DNA from: Haliotis asinina
Lineage: Eukaryota > Mollusca > Gastropoda > Lepetellida > Haliotidae
Direction: 5' to 3'
NCBI RefSeq assembly: GCF_037392515.1
Contig: NC_090287.1
Location: 11,831,001-11,895,000, forward strand
DNA length: 64,000 nucleotides
Position 1 is the first letter of the stretch, and every line of letters begins with the position of its first letter. This document shows positions 34,951 through 45,700 of the stretch, piece after piece. A program made the position numbers and the translations under genes. Below the pieces are notes generated by a model, which did not search any database, was not told where the DNA came from, and worked only from the letters and a program-made list of their open reading frames with translations.

Positions 34951-35555
34951 GTGTAGTCTGGTGTAAATGGAGAACTGAGAAATCTTCGGTGTCAATGGGG
35001 AATTTCTAGCGAGGTGGGGAATTGTCTGGTGGGGCAGGGGATTTGTCTGATGGAGGTGGAGATTTATACGGTGTGGGTGATGAATAGTCTGGTGAAGAGG
35101 GGAATTGTATGGTGGCAGACCAGGCTGCAATTGTCCTGATTCGAAAGATCAGTGACACTGTATCGTATAATAATAGATGATTTGGATCAAGTCACGACAC
35201 GGGCCGGCGCGAGGTTATACTGCAATACTGCTGACAACTTATCGAGCAATACATCGGTGTCCCGATAGCTCTGCCCTTGATTTATCTATGGAGTACACTT
35301 CACAAGCAGTCTTAACAAGGATACTGGTGATACTATCTCACAGACCACTCATCCTGTGCATCTTCGATACGCTTCCTCATCAGAGTGGATGCTTCACTTC
35401 AAGAGTCGCACACTCCCCGGCCGTACAGATCTGGAAATATTTCAAGTGGCAGGGCAATTTTGTTATTCCGGACCGGAAAGTCCTCGCATCACCCCATGCT
35501 CGTTGTTATTGTATGCGTCAGCAGATATGATTGTTTGTTGTTTTGTGCTGTCAGC

Positions 35556-35700
35556 TGGCGGCGGTCTGCACGCAATCGCATCACAGAAAGTCCAGTGATT
35601 AACATCATAAACATCGATCTTCACACCAGGGTTACAATGACATGCATCAACTAAATCAATGGGCCCGACCACCCGATCCCGTTAGTCACCCGTTAGAACC
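35556..35700 (-). mobile_element. SINE family B copy
   Basis: Minus copy: AGTCCAGTGATTAACATCAT, CATCGATCTTCACACC, then GACCACCCGATCCCGTTAGT. It abuts the inner end of the right duplication arm. Confidence 0.75.
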
Positions 35701-36432
35701 ATGGGCTGATGTATGACGATTCTCCACGTGTACCTGTAGACCCCCCAATTCTAAAACGGGGCTTCTTGGATGGACTACCCGTTATCAGACAATATGAAAT
35801 CAACGCTAAGAGCATTTACATTTGATTGTTCAACAGAAATCAGAAATCGCTTTCAACAAGAACGTTTAGCATAATGTAATTACCGTAATGGGCCAAAGTT
35901 GGTTAATTTGAATCACAAAAACGTACGGAAAAATTAAAAAACCCATACAAAAACAGTATCATGATCTGTGTAGATCTATGTGATAAATATTCCATTTGTA
36001 AGCATGTACATCATGTGCCGTTTTAAATGATTTGTGTAGATCTATGAAAGACATGGCGATAGTACAAACATTTTCCTATTTCTCACGTGTTTAAAATCAT
36101 CTTCTGCTGGTAGGACGAGGGGAACAATAGAGAAATGCAGGTTTGGCATCATATACTTGGTGACGGTATATGAGATGAATAAAACATGCTACCTATCACT
36201 TAAGTGGTAATAAAGGAGCCTTTATTTGTGCTCATTTCTGTAATTGTTGGTATAGTCATCTGATACTGCCTGATGTGTTGTCGCATCTGCCAACGTCGTC
36301 CTGGGCACAGTCGTCATGGGGTGATCTAGGAATTTTTAAAGGAGCGGATTCTAAACACCCTTCCTTCCTTAATCCGACATGTGCTGCTACTACTCCTACT
36401 GCCAGTACTATCACTGCTGCTTCTACTGCTAC

Positions 36433-36588
36433 AGGGGCGATGTCTTAACCCAGTAGTTAAAGCGTTCGCTCGTCACGCCGAAGACCCGGGTTCGATTCCC
36501 CACATTGCTACAGTGTGTGATTTTGTGTGTCCTCCAGCGTAAGATTGATGGATTTGTTAAAAGCGGCGTAAAATTAAATAACTCACTA
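36433..36588 (+). mobile_element. SINE family A copy (right arm)
   Basis: GGGCGATGTCTTAACCCAGT, AAAGCGTTCGCTCGTCACGC, CCCGGGTTCGATTCCCCACA, and tail AAAAGCGGCGTAAAATTAAA. It corresponds to 28373-28540 and was present before the duplication. Confidence 0.92.
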
Positions 36589-36640
36589 TTGCCATGGTGT
36601 CCAGGACAGAAGAACGATACAAATTATTGTATCGAGTATG
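36525..36640 (+). repeat. nested inverted repeat, arm 1
   Basis: The SINE 3' half plus downstream flank (ATTGCCATGGTGTCCAGGAC, AGAAGAACGATACAAATT). It is almost identical, inverted, to 36990-37125. Confidence 0.9.
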
Positions 36641-36989
36641 ACTGGTCCACTCCCTACGAACTTAACCAGGGCGATAGATCGCAACGATGTGCGATTTATT
36701 GGTACAAATTATTATTACCTCAGTTAAATACGTCATTGCAGTAATATTGACAAATATGGCCACGATGACAAAGGATGACTCACTCAAACACCTGTTGCTG
36801 TGAAGGGGACAGAATAAAAACAACCTACGAAGATTTCCCGTTCACACGTATGGCCTTTCAGTAAGGGAACACGACGTTCATATGTACAATCATAGAGACG
36901 CTGTTTATGCCATAGTCGTATTTGTGAATATTGCCATGGTGACGGTAACAACGGGACGAACCTATTTCTGTGTTGTGAAATACAAGACG

Positions 36990-37125
36990 TACCAGTCATA
37001 CTCGATACAAGAATCTGTATCGTTCTTCTGTCCTGGACACCATGGCAATAGTGAGAATAGTGAGTTATTTAATTTTACGCCGCTTTTAACAATTCCATCA
37101 ATCTTACGCCGGAGGACACACAAAA
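36990..37125 (-). repeat. nested inverted repeat, arm 2
   Basis: Inverted copy: CAGTCATACTCGATACAAGA, GTCCTGGACACCATGGCAAT, GTGAGTTATTTAATTTTACG, CCGGAGGACACACAAAA. A 10-bp AATAGTGAGA duplication lies at the SINE/flank border. The SINE fragment here (37061-37125) came by inversion, not by its own insertion. Confidence 0.9.
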
Positions 37126-37600
37126 AGCGATAATTGAACAAGAGCTTCTCACTGACAAAGTGAATGGACTTGGTTTAAATGTAACCTTCGAGACTCTGGG
37201 GTCTACATTAGAAAAAGGGTCTAACTCAAGTCTGGAAGGGGGTGGGGTCGAACTTAGTCTAGTATGAGCGGCCAAGTAGATCCCTACATCTCTAGTTAGA
37301 CTAAAGTGTAGTCTCTGAACATATATATTTTTTATTGTCGCAAGTAAACTCAATTAAATCCAAAAGGAGCCTTGGTGAGACCAACTAGACTTGCTTCTGG
37401 TAGACCTTTAGCACACCAGGGAGGGCTTGGTTGTTGCGAAAATGATATCGTTCAGGGACTATATGAGACAGATTGAATATAAAAAGACATTGTTTTACGC
37501 TTCGTTTTGAGTATATACCTCTTATTTTGTACATATATATTTTCAAGGAAGATACGTTGAGTGCACATGCCCCAATGTTAAACACACTCTAATGTTATTT

Positions 37601-38007
37601 TTCTAAAAAAATCATTTGAATAAATTCTTCAAAAAACTTCACATTTCCTGCAGTATACACAATGCTAACTCCAACTTGACTGAATGAAGTTGTGTGACGC
37701 CTAATCTAAACAGCTCCGTTATGTTAAGCATTGTGGGCTTGATGATGGTGGAAGTGCCAAAAGCTATTCGTGTCTTGAGCGTTTGCCACTATGAGCTTCC
37801 AACAGACCACGGATTCGAACCAACGATCAACAAGTTCCTCTGTTCTCCCTCAGGAACGAGTAGTTTACATATGCCCAAACTCCATCTACGAGCATGGTTG
37901 ATATTTAACATTATTTTTTTCCAGTATTCTATATGTTTTGTTCTATTTTATTTCGAGATCCGATAGATTGCGTTGTGGATTGTACAGATTTGGGATACAT
38001 TTGGAAT
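37601..38007. other. intergenic, no gene seen
   Basis: A 90-codon plus ORF (37694-37966) has no domain or splice support. Confidence 0.35.
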
Positions 38008-38262
38008 GCTGAGTGAGTGAGCGAGTTTTTGCGCCGCTTTCGGCAATATTCCAGCTACACGGCGGCAGTTTGTAACCAGACAACCCAGTGGTCAGAAGCA
38101 TGAGGAACCGATGACACGTGTCAACAAAGTCACAGAGTCTGACCTTCCGATCCAGTTAGTCTCTTACGAGAAACATAGTGGTCAGCTTATTAGAAACATT
38201 GTCAGCAAGCATGGGTTGCTGAAGACCTATAGTCCGGGTCTTCCCGGGCACAGGAACGTTTA
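38008..38262 (-). mobile_element. SINE family B copy
   Basis: Minus copy: GAGTGAGCGAGTTTTTGCGC, GCAATATTCCAGCTACACGG, CCAGACAACCCAGTGGTCAG, AACCGATGACACGTGTCAAC and GCAAGCATGGGTTGCTGAAG. Confidence 0.9.
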
Positions 38263-38654
38263 TGATGCGGCATGATGGTACACTCACTCAGTCAGTGTAC
38301 TTCGTTATGGAGTCGTCGGACATAGTACGTAGGTGGGACAGCCTACATTCCAGGGCGAGCAACATATCAACACCGATGATGTTGTGTATGTGTTTCACTG
38401 TAACTGTATAAATAATGCGTCAGCAAGCACCGTTACCTGCTCAAGGTCATCTGATGGACCACATCTACAATAATCAGCTGAAACATATCACACTGTGGCT
38501 AAACATTGCATCTGCCTTCTAAACAAGCCCTGGTCTGATGCATGTTGAATATGTAACGTAACAACAACGTTCAGTACATAAAAAGTACTGCTATTCACAC
38601 CTCCAATGCTAGGTTCCAGTGAAATCCATCTTCATGCTATACATACTGGCTTCG

Positions 38655-38660
<6 letters not shown>

Positions 38661-38689
<29 letters not shown>

Positions 38690-38861
38690 TGAGTGAGTGA
38701 GTGAAGTTTTACGCCGCTTTTAGCAATATTCCAGCAATATCACGGCGGGGGACACCAGAAAATGGGCTTCACACATTGTACCCATGTGGGGAATCGAACC
38801 CGGGTCTTCGGCGTGACGAGAGAACGCCTTAACCACTGCTCTACCCCACCGCCCCAGAGAC

Positions 38862-38902
<41 letters not shown>

Positions 38903-38912
38903 GAGAGAAAGA
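38661..38912. repeat. CA/GA/GACA microsatellites around a SINE
   Basis: A short (CA)n then (GA)n at 38661-38683, interrupted by a SINE, resumes as (GA)n and (GACA)n at 38857-38912. The SINE appears to have inserted into the purine-rich tract. Confidence 0.85.
38683..38856 (-). mobile_element. SINE family A, best-preserved copy
   Basis: A close match to the consensus: GTGAAGTTTTACGCCGCTTT, TAGCAATATTCCAGCAATAT, CACGGCGGGGGACACCAGAA, TGTACCCATGTGGGGAATCG, AACCCGGGTCTTCGGCGTGA, CTACCCCACCGCCCC. It is probably the youngest family A insertion in the window. Confidence 0.96.
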
Positions 38913-38989
38913 GAGATTCAGAGACTAAGCCTTAGTCTAAACCTGGGTCTTCAGTGTAATCTGCCAGTTCTTTAACCTAAAGAATACCC

Positions 38990-39815
38990 CACCGACCTGG
39001 GATATACCATCAACACTAGCATGACAGCCCAAGCTGTGACTGAGCCTACTTTCTGATAATTACTTTGGCATTAATTTAAAAGTGCTTTAGTGTTAGTACA
39101 AGCATACATATAGAGCTAATATCCAGCACTAAGAGTTGCCCAAAGGCGCTTTAAAGTACTTGAGATACAGGTTAGTTACAGTATCCGAGTCTGTAATAGT
39201 GTCTTTAGTGTTGACTTAGATATTAACGACTGATTATGTGATCTGATGTCAGATGGATAGTGTATGCGACTGTCGATAGTTAATCAATTGACTTCTGTTG
39301 ATAAATATATATGGTTTTTTTTGTTGTATTTTTATGGTTTGGGTGCAGATGTGAAGCTTCCTCGAGTTAACTGTTTATTTAATCGGGGTTTCACGTTTAC
39401 TGTCAGTTATTAAAAGACCGAAACTACATTAACTTGTTTTCACTTCATGTAAATTATAAATTCACTTGGGAAATGACTGAAATGAGACAATTCAAGGAGA
39501 AAAAACAAAATGTTTGTAATAGTTGGTCGCAATAGACTATCGCTATCGCAATAGTATCACCCCTGAATCATTCTCGAAAAAAACAAGGCGTTTTAATGCG
39601 TGGCTCTTAAAAAGAGTCTACTTTTTCTGTCTCGTGTGTCAAGAAACTGCTAACACTAGTAGTACTTCGATTGCGTTGATCGGTCCACAGGTAATCAATC
39701 ATTGGTTAATCTGGCTCAGATACGTTATATATCGCAAAAGGATTGGCCGTGTCAAGAGGTGAATCATGCCTCGCGGAGTTACCTCCCCTGCGGAAACCAC
39801 CGCGATAAGCCAAGT
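38990..39815. other. intergenic, no gene seen
   Basis: AT-rich and unique-looking. A 79-codon plus ORF at 39523 is unsupported. Confidence 0.4.
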
Positions 39816-39819
39816 AGTA

Positions 39820-39980
39820 TGTGAGTGAGCACGGCGTTATGCTGTTTTTGACAATATTCCAGCAAACATCACGGCTGGGGATTCCAGAAAAGGGCTTCAC
39901 ACACTGAACCCATGAAGGGAATCGAACCCGGGCCCTCGTCCTGACAAGCGAACGCTTTAACCACAAGGCTACCCAACAGC
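39820..39980 (-). mobile_element. SINE family A copy
   Basis: Minus copy: GACAATATTCCAGCAAACAT, GGGAATCGAACCCGGGCCCT, AAGCGAACGCTTTAACCACA and GGCTACCC. Confidence 0.92.
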
Positions 39981-40299
39981 TCTAATAAGTCGAATAGGGG
40001 AATAAGGGCAGAAGATTGAGCGCAAATTATATTATCAAGAAATAAAATAATAAAATCACATCACCAAGGAATAAAGCAAAATTCTAAGGTATTTTCTTTT
40101 GAAAAGTAAAATTCATAAATGTGAACTTTCTCATTCTAAGAGACGCGACGCTTGGGAGTACATTCTTACACTTTCATCAGTTGAAGGAAGGTTAGTAAGC
40201 ATGATACATGTACACGTGAGGACAATAAATGTGATAATATGATTCAAATGGACACATAACATGAGCCGTCAGTACGCAATGGAGGTATATAAGCCAGTG

Positions 40300-40563
40300 C
40301 TAAATTAGTTCTGAGACGTAAAAAGGGAAGACAGACTGGGTAGTTAGAAATGATTTGTGATACGATGAACCTTTTCTGCCAGTATCCATTAAACAGACGT
40401 CCGTGTGTCCATCACTGTCATCGGTCAGAATTTCACACAGCACACTTTCAATGTATGCAGTTGTGTCTAATTCACGTGTTCCATTGTCTAATTCTTCATA
40501 CAAAGCTGTCTTTCGGATAACTACCCGGTGCACCTTACCGGGTTCACAGAAACCAAGGATTAC
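40300..40563 (-). CDS. candidate terminal exon, unknown protein
   Basis: A minus-strand open frame of 87 codons plus stop with coding character. It begins after AGACACAG (a possible acceptor) with VILGFCEPGKVHRVVIRKTA, continues into the acidic ELDTTAYIESVLCEILTDDS and ends SVFPFYVSELI-stop. An in-frame stop lies just upstream, so an acceptor is needed for it to be an exon. No upstream exon, promoter or domain was identified. It could instead be a fragment of an unrecognised transposon. The opposite-strand ORF over the same bases is a shadow. Confidence 0.35.
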   Translation of the reverse strand, partial: VILGFCEPGKVHRVVIRKTALYEELDNGTRELDTTAYIESVLCEILTDDSDGHTDVCLMDTGRKGSSYHKSFLTTQSVFPFYVSELI

Positions 40564-40869
40564 CTGTGTCTTCTATTATCCCTGATTCTTCAATAACATG
40601 TTCAGTTGAGAGCTGTCAAGGTGACCTCGTTAATTTGTCCCTTTGAAATCACGTACAGTTCCACCTTACTGAATAAGTTCCACATTACGATTATCTTTTT
40701 GTCGGTACTCAGCTTTGTAACTGGTTTATCTATTTTTATCGTTTAATCTTACAGTTATTTGTGTTTTAACATCTAGTCTTTTAACCGGATTACCTAAACG
40801 CCATTACTTCATACGCGACACGAATTTCGTAACTTAGTCAATTTTACTCTGTTTTCATAGACCAGTACC

Positions 40870-41030
40870 GAGGTGTAGTAGTTAGACCGTCCGCCCGGAA
40901 AGCGGATCGGAAGGTGGCGGGTTCGATATCCGGCCTCGTCATTACCAAAAGACGTTAAATATGGTACTTGTTGGTACCTACGGTGTAGTATTTTGGTGAG
41001 CAAGCACAATGAAACCTGAAGTCTGGGCTA
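40870..41030 (+). mobile_element. tRNA-headed SINE, family C
   Basis: It has a distinct head: GGTGTAGTAGTTAGACCGTC (A-box region), GGAAAGCGGATCGGAAGG, GGCGGGTTCGATATCCGGC (B box), then AAAAGACGTTAAATATGGTA. It differs from families A and B in both head and body and has no ACTCAC tail. Confidence 0.7.
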
Positions 41031-41039
41031 GTACAAACA

Positions 41040-42440
41040 GCCACACATACGTATGCATGCACACAGTAATATGAGTTGAATATCCTGAAGTACGACGTTC
41101 AATTCATCAGCGCTTCAGCATGGGAAGGTTTCATTTTTCAGGATTGTCGTCTTCTGCCCCGCTTCACCGACTCAGGAGACTGGATAATTTCATTTATCAG
41201 ACTCAAATACCACCAAAGAGGCTTGTGTGAATAGTAATGACCCGAGTGTTCATGCGTAATTACATATTAATGACGACATCGTATACTATAAAAGATGAAC
41301 GATGGAGAAATCCTACAGCTATATAAAGCACACATAATCCGCAACAAACACAATACTTACGCTGAATCTATGTTTGGTGTTACAGTTGCTATGCAACTAG
41401 TGGACGACTGCGCCAGAACCAAATAAGGATTTCACGTGTAGCTAATTATAGATATTAGCACACGTTTTCCGCTCATTTCAACTCAGGGACGACTGGGAGC
41501 AGACGAACTGTGTACCCTTGGGTGATTATCACATGACATGTACCTAAGTTACCCTGATGTGAACGCCCACGTGTTTCAATTTGTTTAATTTGAAGTTAAC
41601 ATTACTTTTCTCAGCAATACACTAAATTGATGGAGATAATTTCAGGACGTCAATGTCTTCAGTGTGAGCAACAAAACATTGACCGAAACTCCCCCCAGCC
41701 CCCTCCCCCCCCATCTTTAAGATACGTCGACATCCGTATCACTCCTAAATGCCATTCAAAACACCATTTAGTCCGGGGATTCTTTTTTTAATTTTATTAA
41801 GATCGTTTCCGCGAACCGATTGCGGTAGGATATAGAATTCCGGACAGTCTTGAATTTATCTGTGAACACAGAGCGGACGAGCTACCGATGTTTGACGGTC
41901 GCTTGATGTGAGCTCTCACGTGGCAAGGGCGAAACTTGCTTCTCTCCACCATTATCACAGAATGTGAGTTTCTGAAGAGGAAGGAGCAGAATTATCATCT
42001 TCATGTGTAAGAACATTGAGCACTTGCTTCTTGTTACACCGAATATCCAAAATGTTTCAATGTAAAATTAATGCTCAAAAGCAATTTAATAACTACCCCA
42101 TGCTCATTGGAAGTTGAAATTTTCGTTAGGAAAGTGATAAGTTACTACCTTGTGCATGGAATGTATACCAAAAACTACCCACCGTGGAAGTGAGCAATAA
42201 AGATTCCTTACAACGTCGCACATGTATTTGCAACATTAAACTTCTTGACTGATTATGAAAGTTAGATTCCGTCCTGTCTGACGATATTTACCTAGGTGTG
42301 TCATGTCTGATTTAGGACGTACAATCAATTCACGTATATTACTGACCGTAGAACACAAATTTCGTTTCTTTCTGAAAGTGGAATATATTTTTAAACGAGA
42401 CATAAATACACGAGCGTTTAGTGACGTAAAATAAATCAGT
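41040..42440. other. intergenic, no gene seen
   Basis: A C-rich stretch occurs at 41693-41712. No coding signal was supported. Confidence 0.4.
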
Positions 42441-42445
42441 TTGTA

Positions 42446-42800
42446 TTTATGAACGGCTCTTACACTCACATGTATTTATGAACGTGCAGACCGGTGAGGG
42501 TCAGAGTTAAAGGTGATCTGGAGTATTTACAGACAGTCGCCATGTAGCCGGAATATGGCGCGGAGTAAAACTAAACTCACTCACTATGAAGGTGCGATAT
42601 ACTGATGTGTATTTAGGAACGTCACTTGCATTCACGTGTTCCTGAACATGAGGTAAATTCGCTTATATTTTAGAACTTGTGATAAATTCATACATATTCA
42701 TGAAAGTGTGATACATCCACGTATATTTCTAAACTAAAAATAGATTCACTTGTATTTCGCAACGTGAAATAAATCCACGTGTATTTCCGAACATGCAATG
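42446..42800. repeat. degenerate CACGTG-containing tandem repeat
   Basis: About seven to nine diverged units of roughly 33-40 bp share the pattern AAATTCACGTGTATTT(C/A)(C/T)GAACGTG. It is interrupted by a SINE B tail (42515-42585). Several units keep CACGTG or CACGTAT. Confidence 0.65.
42515..42588 (+). mobile_element. SINE family B 3' fragment
   Basis: GAGTATTTACAGACAGTCGC, CATGTAGCCGGAATATGGCG and AGTAAAACTAAACTCACTCA. It interrupts the degenerate tandem repeat. Confidence 0.8.
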
Positions 42801-43099
42801 ATGTAGTTGAGTTTCGTCGTGATTGTAGACTGCAGTTTGCACCGGAAACACCGAGGTGTTGAAGTCACGCAACGAGTGTTTCCATAGTAACAACAGCATC
42901 ATCCAACAACGCACCTTAGACATGACAAATCACATGAGTAATAGCTGTTACATAAATGAACTCGTTTATATGGTTATACATGTTCTCAACAACGGATTCC
43001 ATCATGTTAGATCATTTAATGATATTTGCCTGCATTTTACCTGGAAATATCCAATCAGTGTTAATAATCATAAGAATAAAATACGTCATTGAATCCATC

Positions 43100-44085
43100 A
43101 CCTGAGTTAATCACTTCATCACAAGTGCTGCGCGTTATGTATATATATCAAATGGGTGGCCATATATCAATGGGTGGCCATCGCGTATGTCATATCAGTT
43201 TTGAAAAGAGCTTCTACAGTTCGTTATTTAGAGCTTTTTAGGAGACCCGAAATGAATACAAACATACACCAATCTTTTTTTCGATTCTGTTCTTTACAAG
43301 GCATTTTTCGAATCAACTGTTTTATCGAATGAGGAAATTCAGGAGACAAAACAATTAAGATCAAATTTATTTTATTGAAGAAACTGATAATGAAATTGCT
43401 ACTAAATTTGTCGAGTACTGATTTGTCAGTGGGGACAAACCAAAAGAGAAAAAGTGACGAGGGAGGAACACATTTTCATTTTTTCTCACTCAGGAATGTA
43501 CAGCTTGGGAAGTTTAGCATGTGTTAATGAGTAGTAGATTCAGTCACACTCGTTCTTACAGACAGACAGACCCCCATTCTTATAGTAGACAAGCGGATGA
43601 TCGGGACGGGGCCAAGTCAAATTTATTTTTTTACATGGCAATAAAAAATTGCTACACGCACAAATAAAGTGACGCGCCGATGCCCGAGAATCTTTTCACT
43701 CTTTTTTATTCAGCCTTAAAATTAGATCGCCCTCGCATTATCTATCAAGAACATTTTGAAAGTTTTAGCTGCATGTTGCTTTCACGATCTGAGCATGAAT
43801 CGTTTGACGCATATCGGGAAAAGGGCCATGTTTTCTGGATCCAGTAAAGACTACTATAGGCATTACGTCGAATGTTCAAGCAGTTCATAATCCACTGTTT
43901 CATAACTGTCTAACTAAGCCATTCAGACTTTCTCGGTATTTATTACCAGTCATCATATGATGGTCCCTACCCTGAAGATTACATGAACTGATGAGTAGCT
44001 GGGTGGTTGAGTTGAGTTGGTAACGGGAACGATGGGATCTAACAGCGTTTGAAATACGTGTAACTACCTGCTCGACCCACAGGCC
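43100..44085. other. intergenic, no gene seen
   Basis: AT-rich, with a short duplicated AATGGGTGGCCAT(A/C) at 43153-43184. No coding signal. Confidence 0.4.
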
Positions 44086-44087
44086 CT

Positions 44088-44388
44088 CGTGTCATTGCGA
44101 GGATTAAAGATATTTTTTAAAAATATAAAAAAAATTGAGATGACCCCTGACTTGAAACGCTTCACAGGACAATAAATCTAGATATATTGTACTGTGAAGC
44201 GTTTCAAGTCATGTATCTAGATATATTGTACTGTGAAGCGTTTCAAGTCATGTATCTTGATATATTGTACTGTGAAGCGTTTCAAGTCATGTATCTAGAT
44301 ATATTGTACTGTGAAGCGTTTCAAGTCGGGGGTCACCTCAAAAGTTTTATTTTGAAAAAAACCCCTCAATTCTCGCAATGACACATGG
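44088..44388. mobile_element. foldback element carrying 39-bp tandem repeats
   Basis: The outer ends are inverted: GTGTCATTGCGAGGATT against ATTCTCGCAATGACAC; then TGAGATGACCCCTGACTTGA against CAAGTCGGGGGTCACCTCA; then AACGCTTCACAG against CTGTGAAGCGTT. Between them lie four direct 39-bp units (ATATATTGTACTGTGAAGCG + TTTCAAGTCATGTATCTAG) at about 44180-44330. Each unit repeats the TIR-internal motif CTGTGAAGCGTTTCAAGTC, so the array probably grew from the element's own right terminal repeat. No transposase is present. Confidence 0.75.
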
Positions 44389-44389
44389 T

Positions 44390-45500
44390 CCTGTATCTCC
44401 ATCGTACGCAACGGGTTATTTTCATCACAGACTGGCAGATTCTCAAATTAACCTACCCAACGGTCGGGTTAAAATTTAGACACATATATGAAAATATTTA
44501 CCATATTTCAGGATCATAAATCGTTATTAAGTCACTCACAAACCTGAAAAAAACAGTGAATCCTTTTCTTGCGTTGGTACGAGTTTCTTTCAATGTTCTT
44601 ACAAGTCCTAATTTAATTATTAGTATTTTTTGCGTGCAGGTACGTTTTGGTCAAAGTTGGCAACATTTATGTCTAACTAGCCTTGTGGTCTGGCTAAATA
44701 TTTTGGGAATTTCATACCCTGCTTCTATTACCAACAGTGAATACCACTTGTGAATTTAATTACTGTCATCACTTGCGGTTTAATTGTTGGACTTTTGCTT
44801 AATGATGCTAGAAACTTTCAGTCACCTAAACAAAATACCAGTGATTTTGTTAAACAATGAATGGATCAAGTGCAATTTAACCAGGTAGCCAGTACTTAAG
44901 TCTTCGAGAAAAGAGGAAATTTTATCACATATAGTAAAGTCCAGTTCTATGGACTACTGGGGTCTCTAGACACCACTAAACTTATTTCGTACGAACCGGA
45001 GTTCCTTATCTGCATTTTGTCTCAAATATATAGCATTTGCCCAGAGCCATGAAAACACTTCTTTACTTTCATAGGTTCATGTTTTTACATCAGTATTACC
45101 GGGGGTGACTGGTTTAATGCGTTTTTGGTGGCGAATATGTATGTATGTGTGCGTGTGTGCGTGTGTGCGTGTGTGCGTGCGTACTAGTATATTTATGGTA
45201 GTGTGCATGCAAACATGTTGGTACAAAATTAAGCAGTAAGTGTGAGATATGTCCTTTTCGTCAACTGAAACAGACAGACAGAGCTAGTAATATTTTAAGC
45301 GTGTTGCGAATTACACATATACACAGATAAGGTATGATAACTGTGAATCATGTCTAAGTACCACTCACATTTCAGCTCACGAGCTATGCTAAAATATGTA
45401 CATATTTAGAATCTATAAAATGTAAGACAAGTGATCTAAGGTTACCATGGTTAACAATTGCTGTTAAAACTACATTTCAAAGTATATGCCTCTCTGTCTT
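44390..45500. other. intergenic, no gene seen
   Basis: A short GTGTGC-type repeat lies at 45141-45181. No coding signal was supported. Confidence 0.4.
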
Positions 45501-45700
45501 AAACTAAAAGTGCTTTATAGTTCAACTTCTTTATTATACAAGGTCACAACGTTTCGAGACAGATTCTAGTCTCTTCTTCAGGTGAGGTGAGGATAAAACT
45601 AAAGGGTTGTGGTATATATATAAAGAAGAGACTAGAATCTGTCTCGAAACGTTGTGACCTTGTATAATAAAGAAGTTGAACCATAAAGCACTTTTAGTTT
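45501..45700. mobile_element. 200-bp palindrome of retroelement-end type
   Basis: Two arms of about 83 bp, inverted and nearly identical, lie around a 35-bp centre. Each arm reads (outward) GAAGAAGAGACTAGAATCTG, TCTCGAAACGTTGTGACCTT, GTATAATAAAGAAGTTGAAC, then ATAAAGCACTTTTAGTTT. I recall similar GAGAC..GTCTCGAAACGTTGTGACC units at retroelement ends (Penelope-like) in many invertebrates. In the minus-reading arm CTGAAGA precedes the GAGAC/GTCTC stem, giving a hammerhead-core-like arrangement. Function is not shown. Confidence 0.8.

Larger units (their letters stand above)
35720..37600. repeat. large inverted duplication, right arm
   Basis: Inverted counterpart of 27325-29605. Landmarks in order: GGATGGACTACCCGTTATCA, ATGTACATCATGTGCCG, GGTAATAAAGGAGCCTTTAT, GGCACAGTCGTCATGGG, SINE A with short triplet tract, TATTGACAAATATGGCC, CGTATGGCCTTTCAGTAAGG, GTCTACATTAGAAAAAGGGT, ATATCGTTCAGGGACTATAT, and CTAATGTTATTTTTC at the outer end. 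It also carries a secondary inversion (36525-36640 against 36990-37125) that is absent from the left arm. Confidence 0.85.

Noticed and set aside
35177..35530. 117-codon plus ORF
   Set aside because: No recognisable domain or splice partner, and overlapping ORFs in the other plus frames suggest merely stop-poor sequence.
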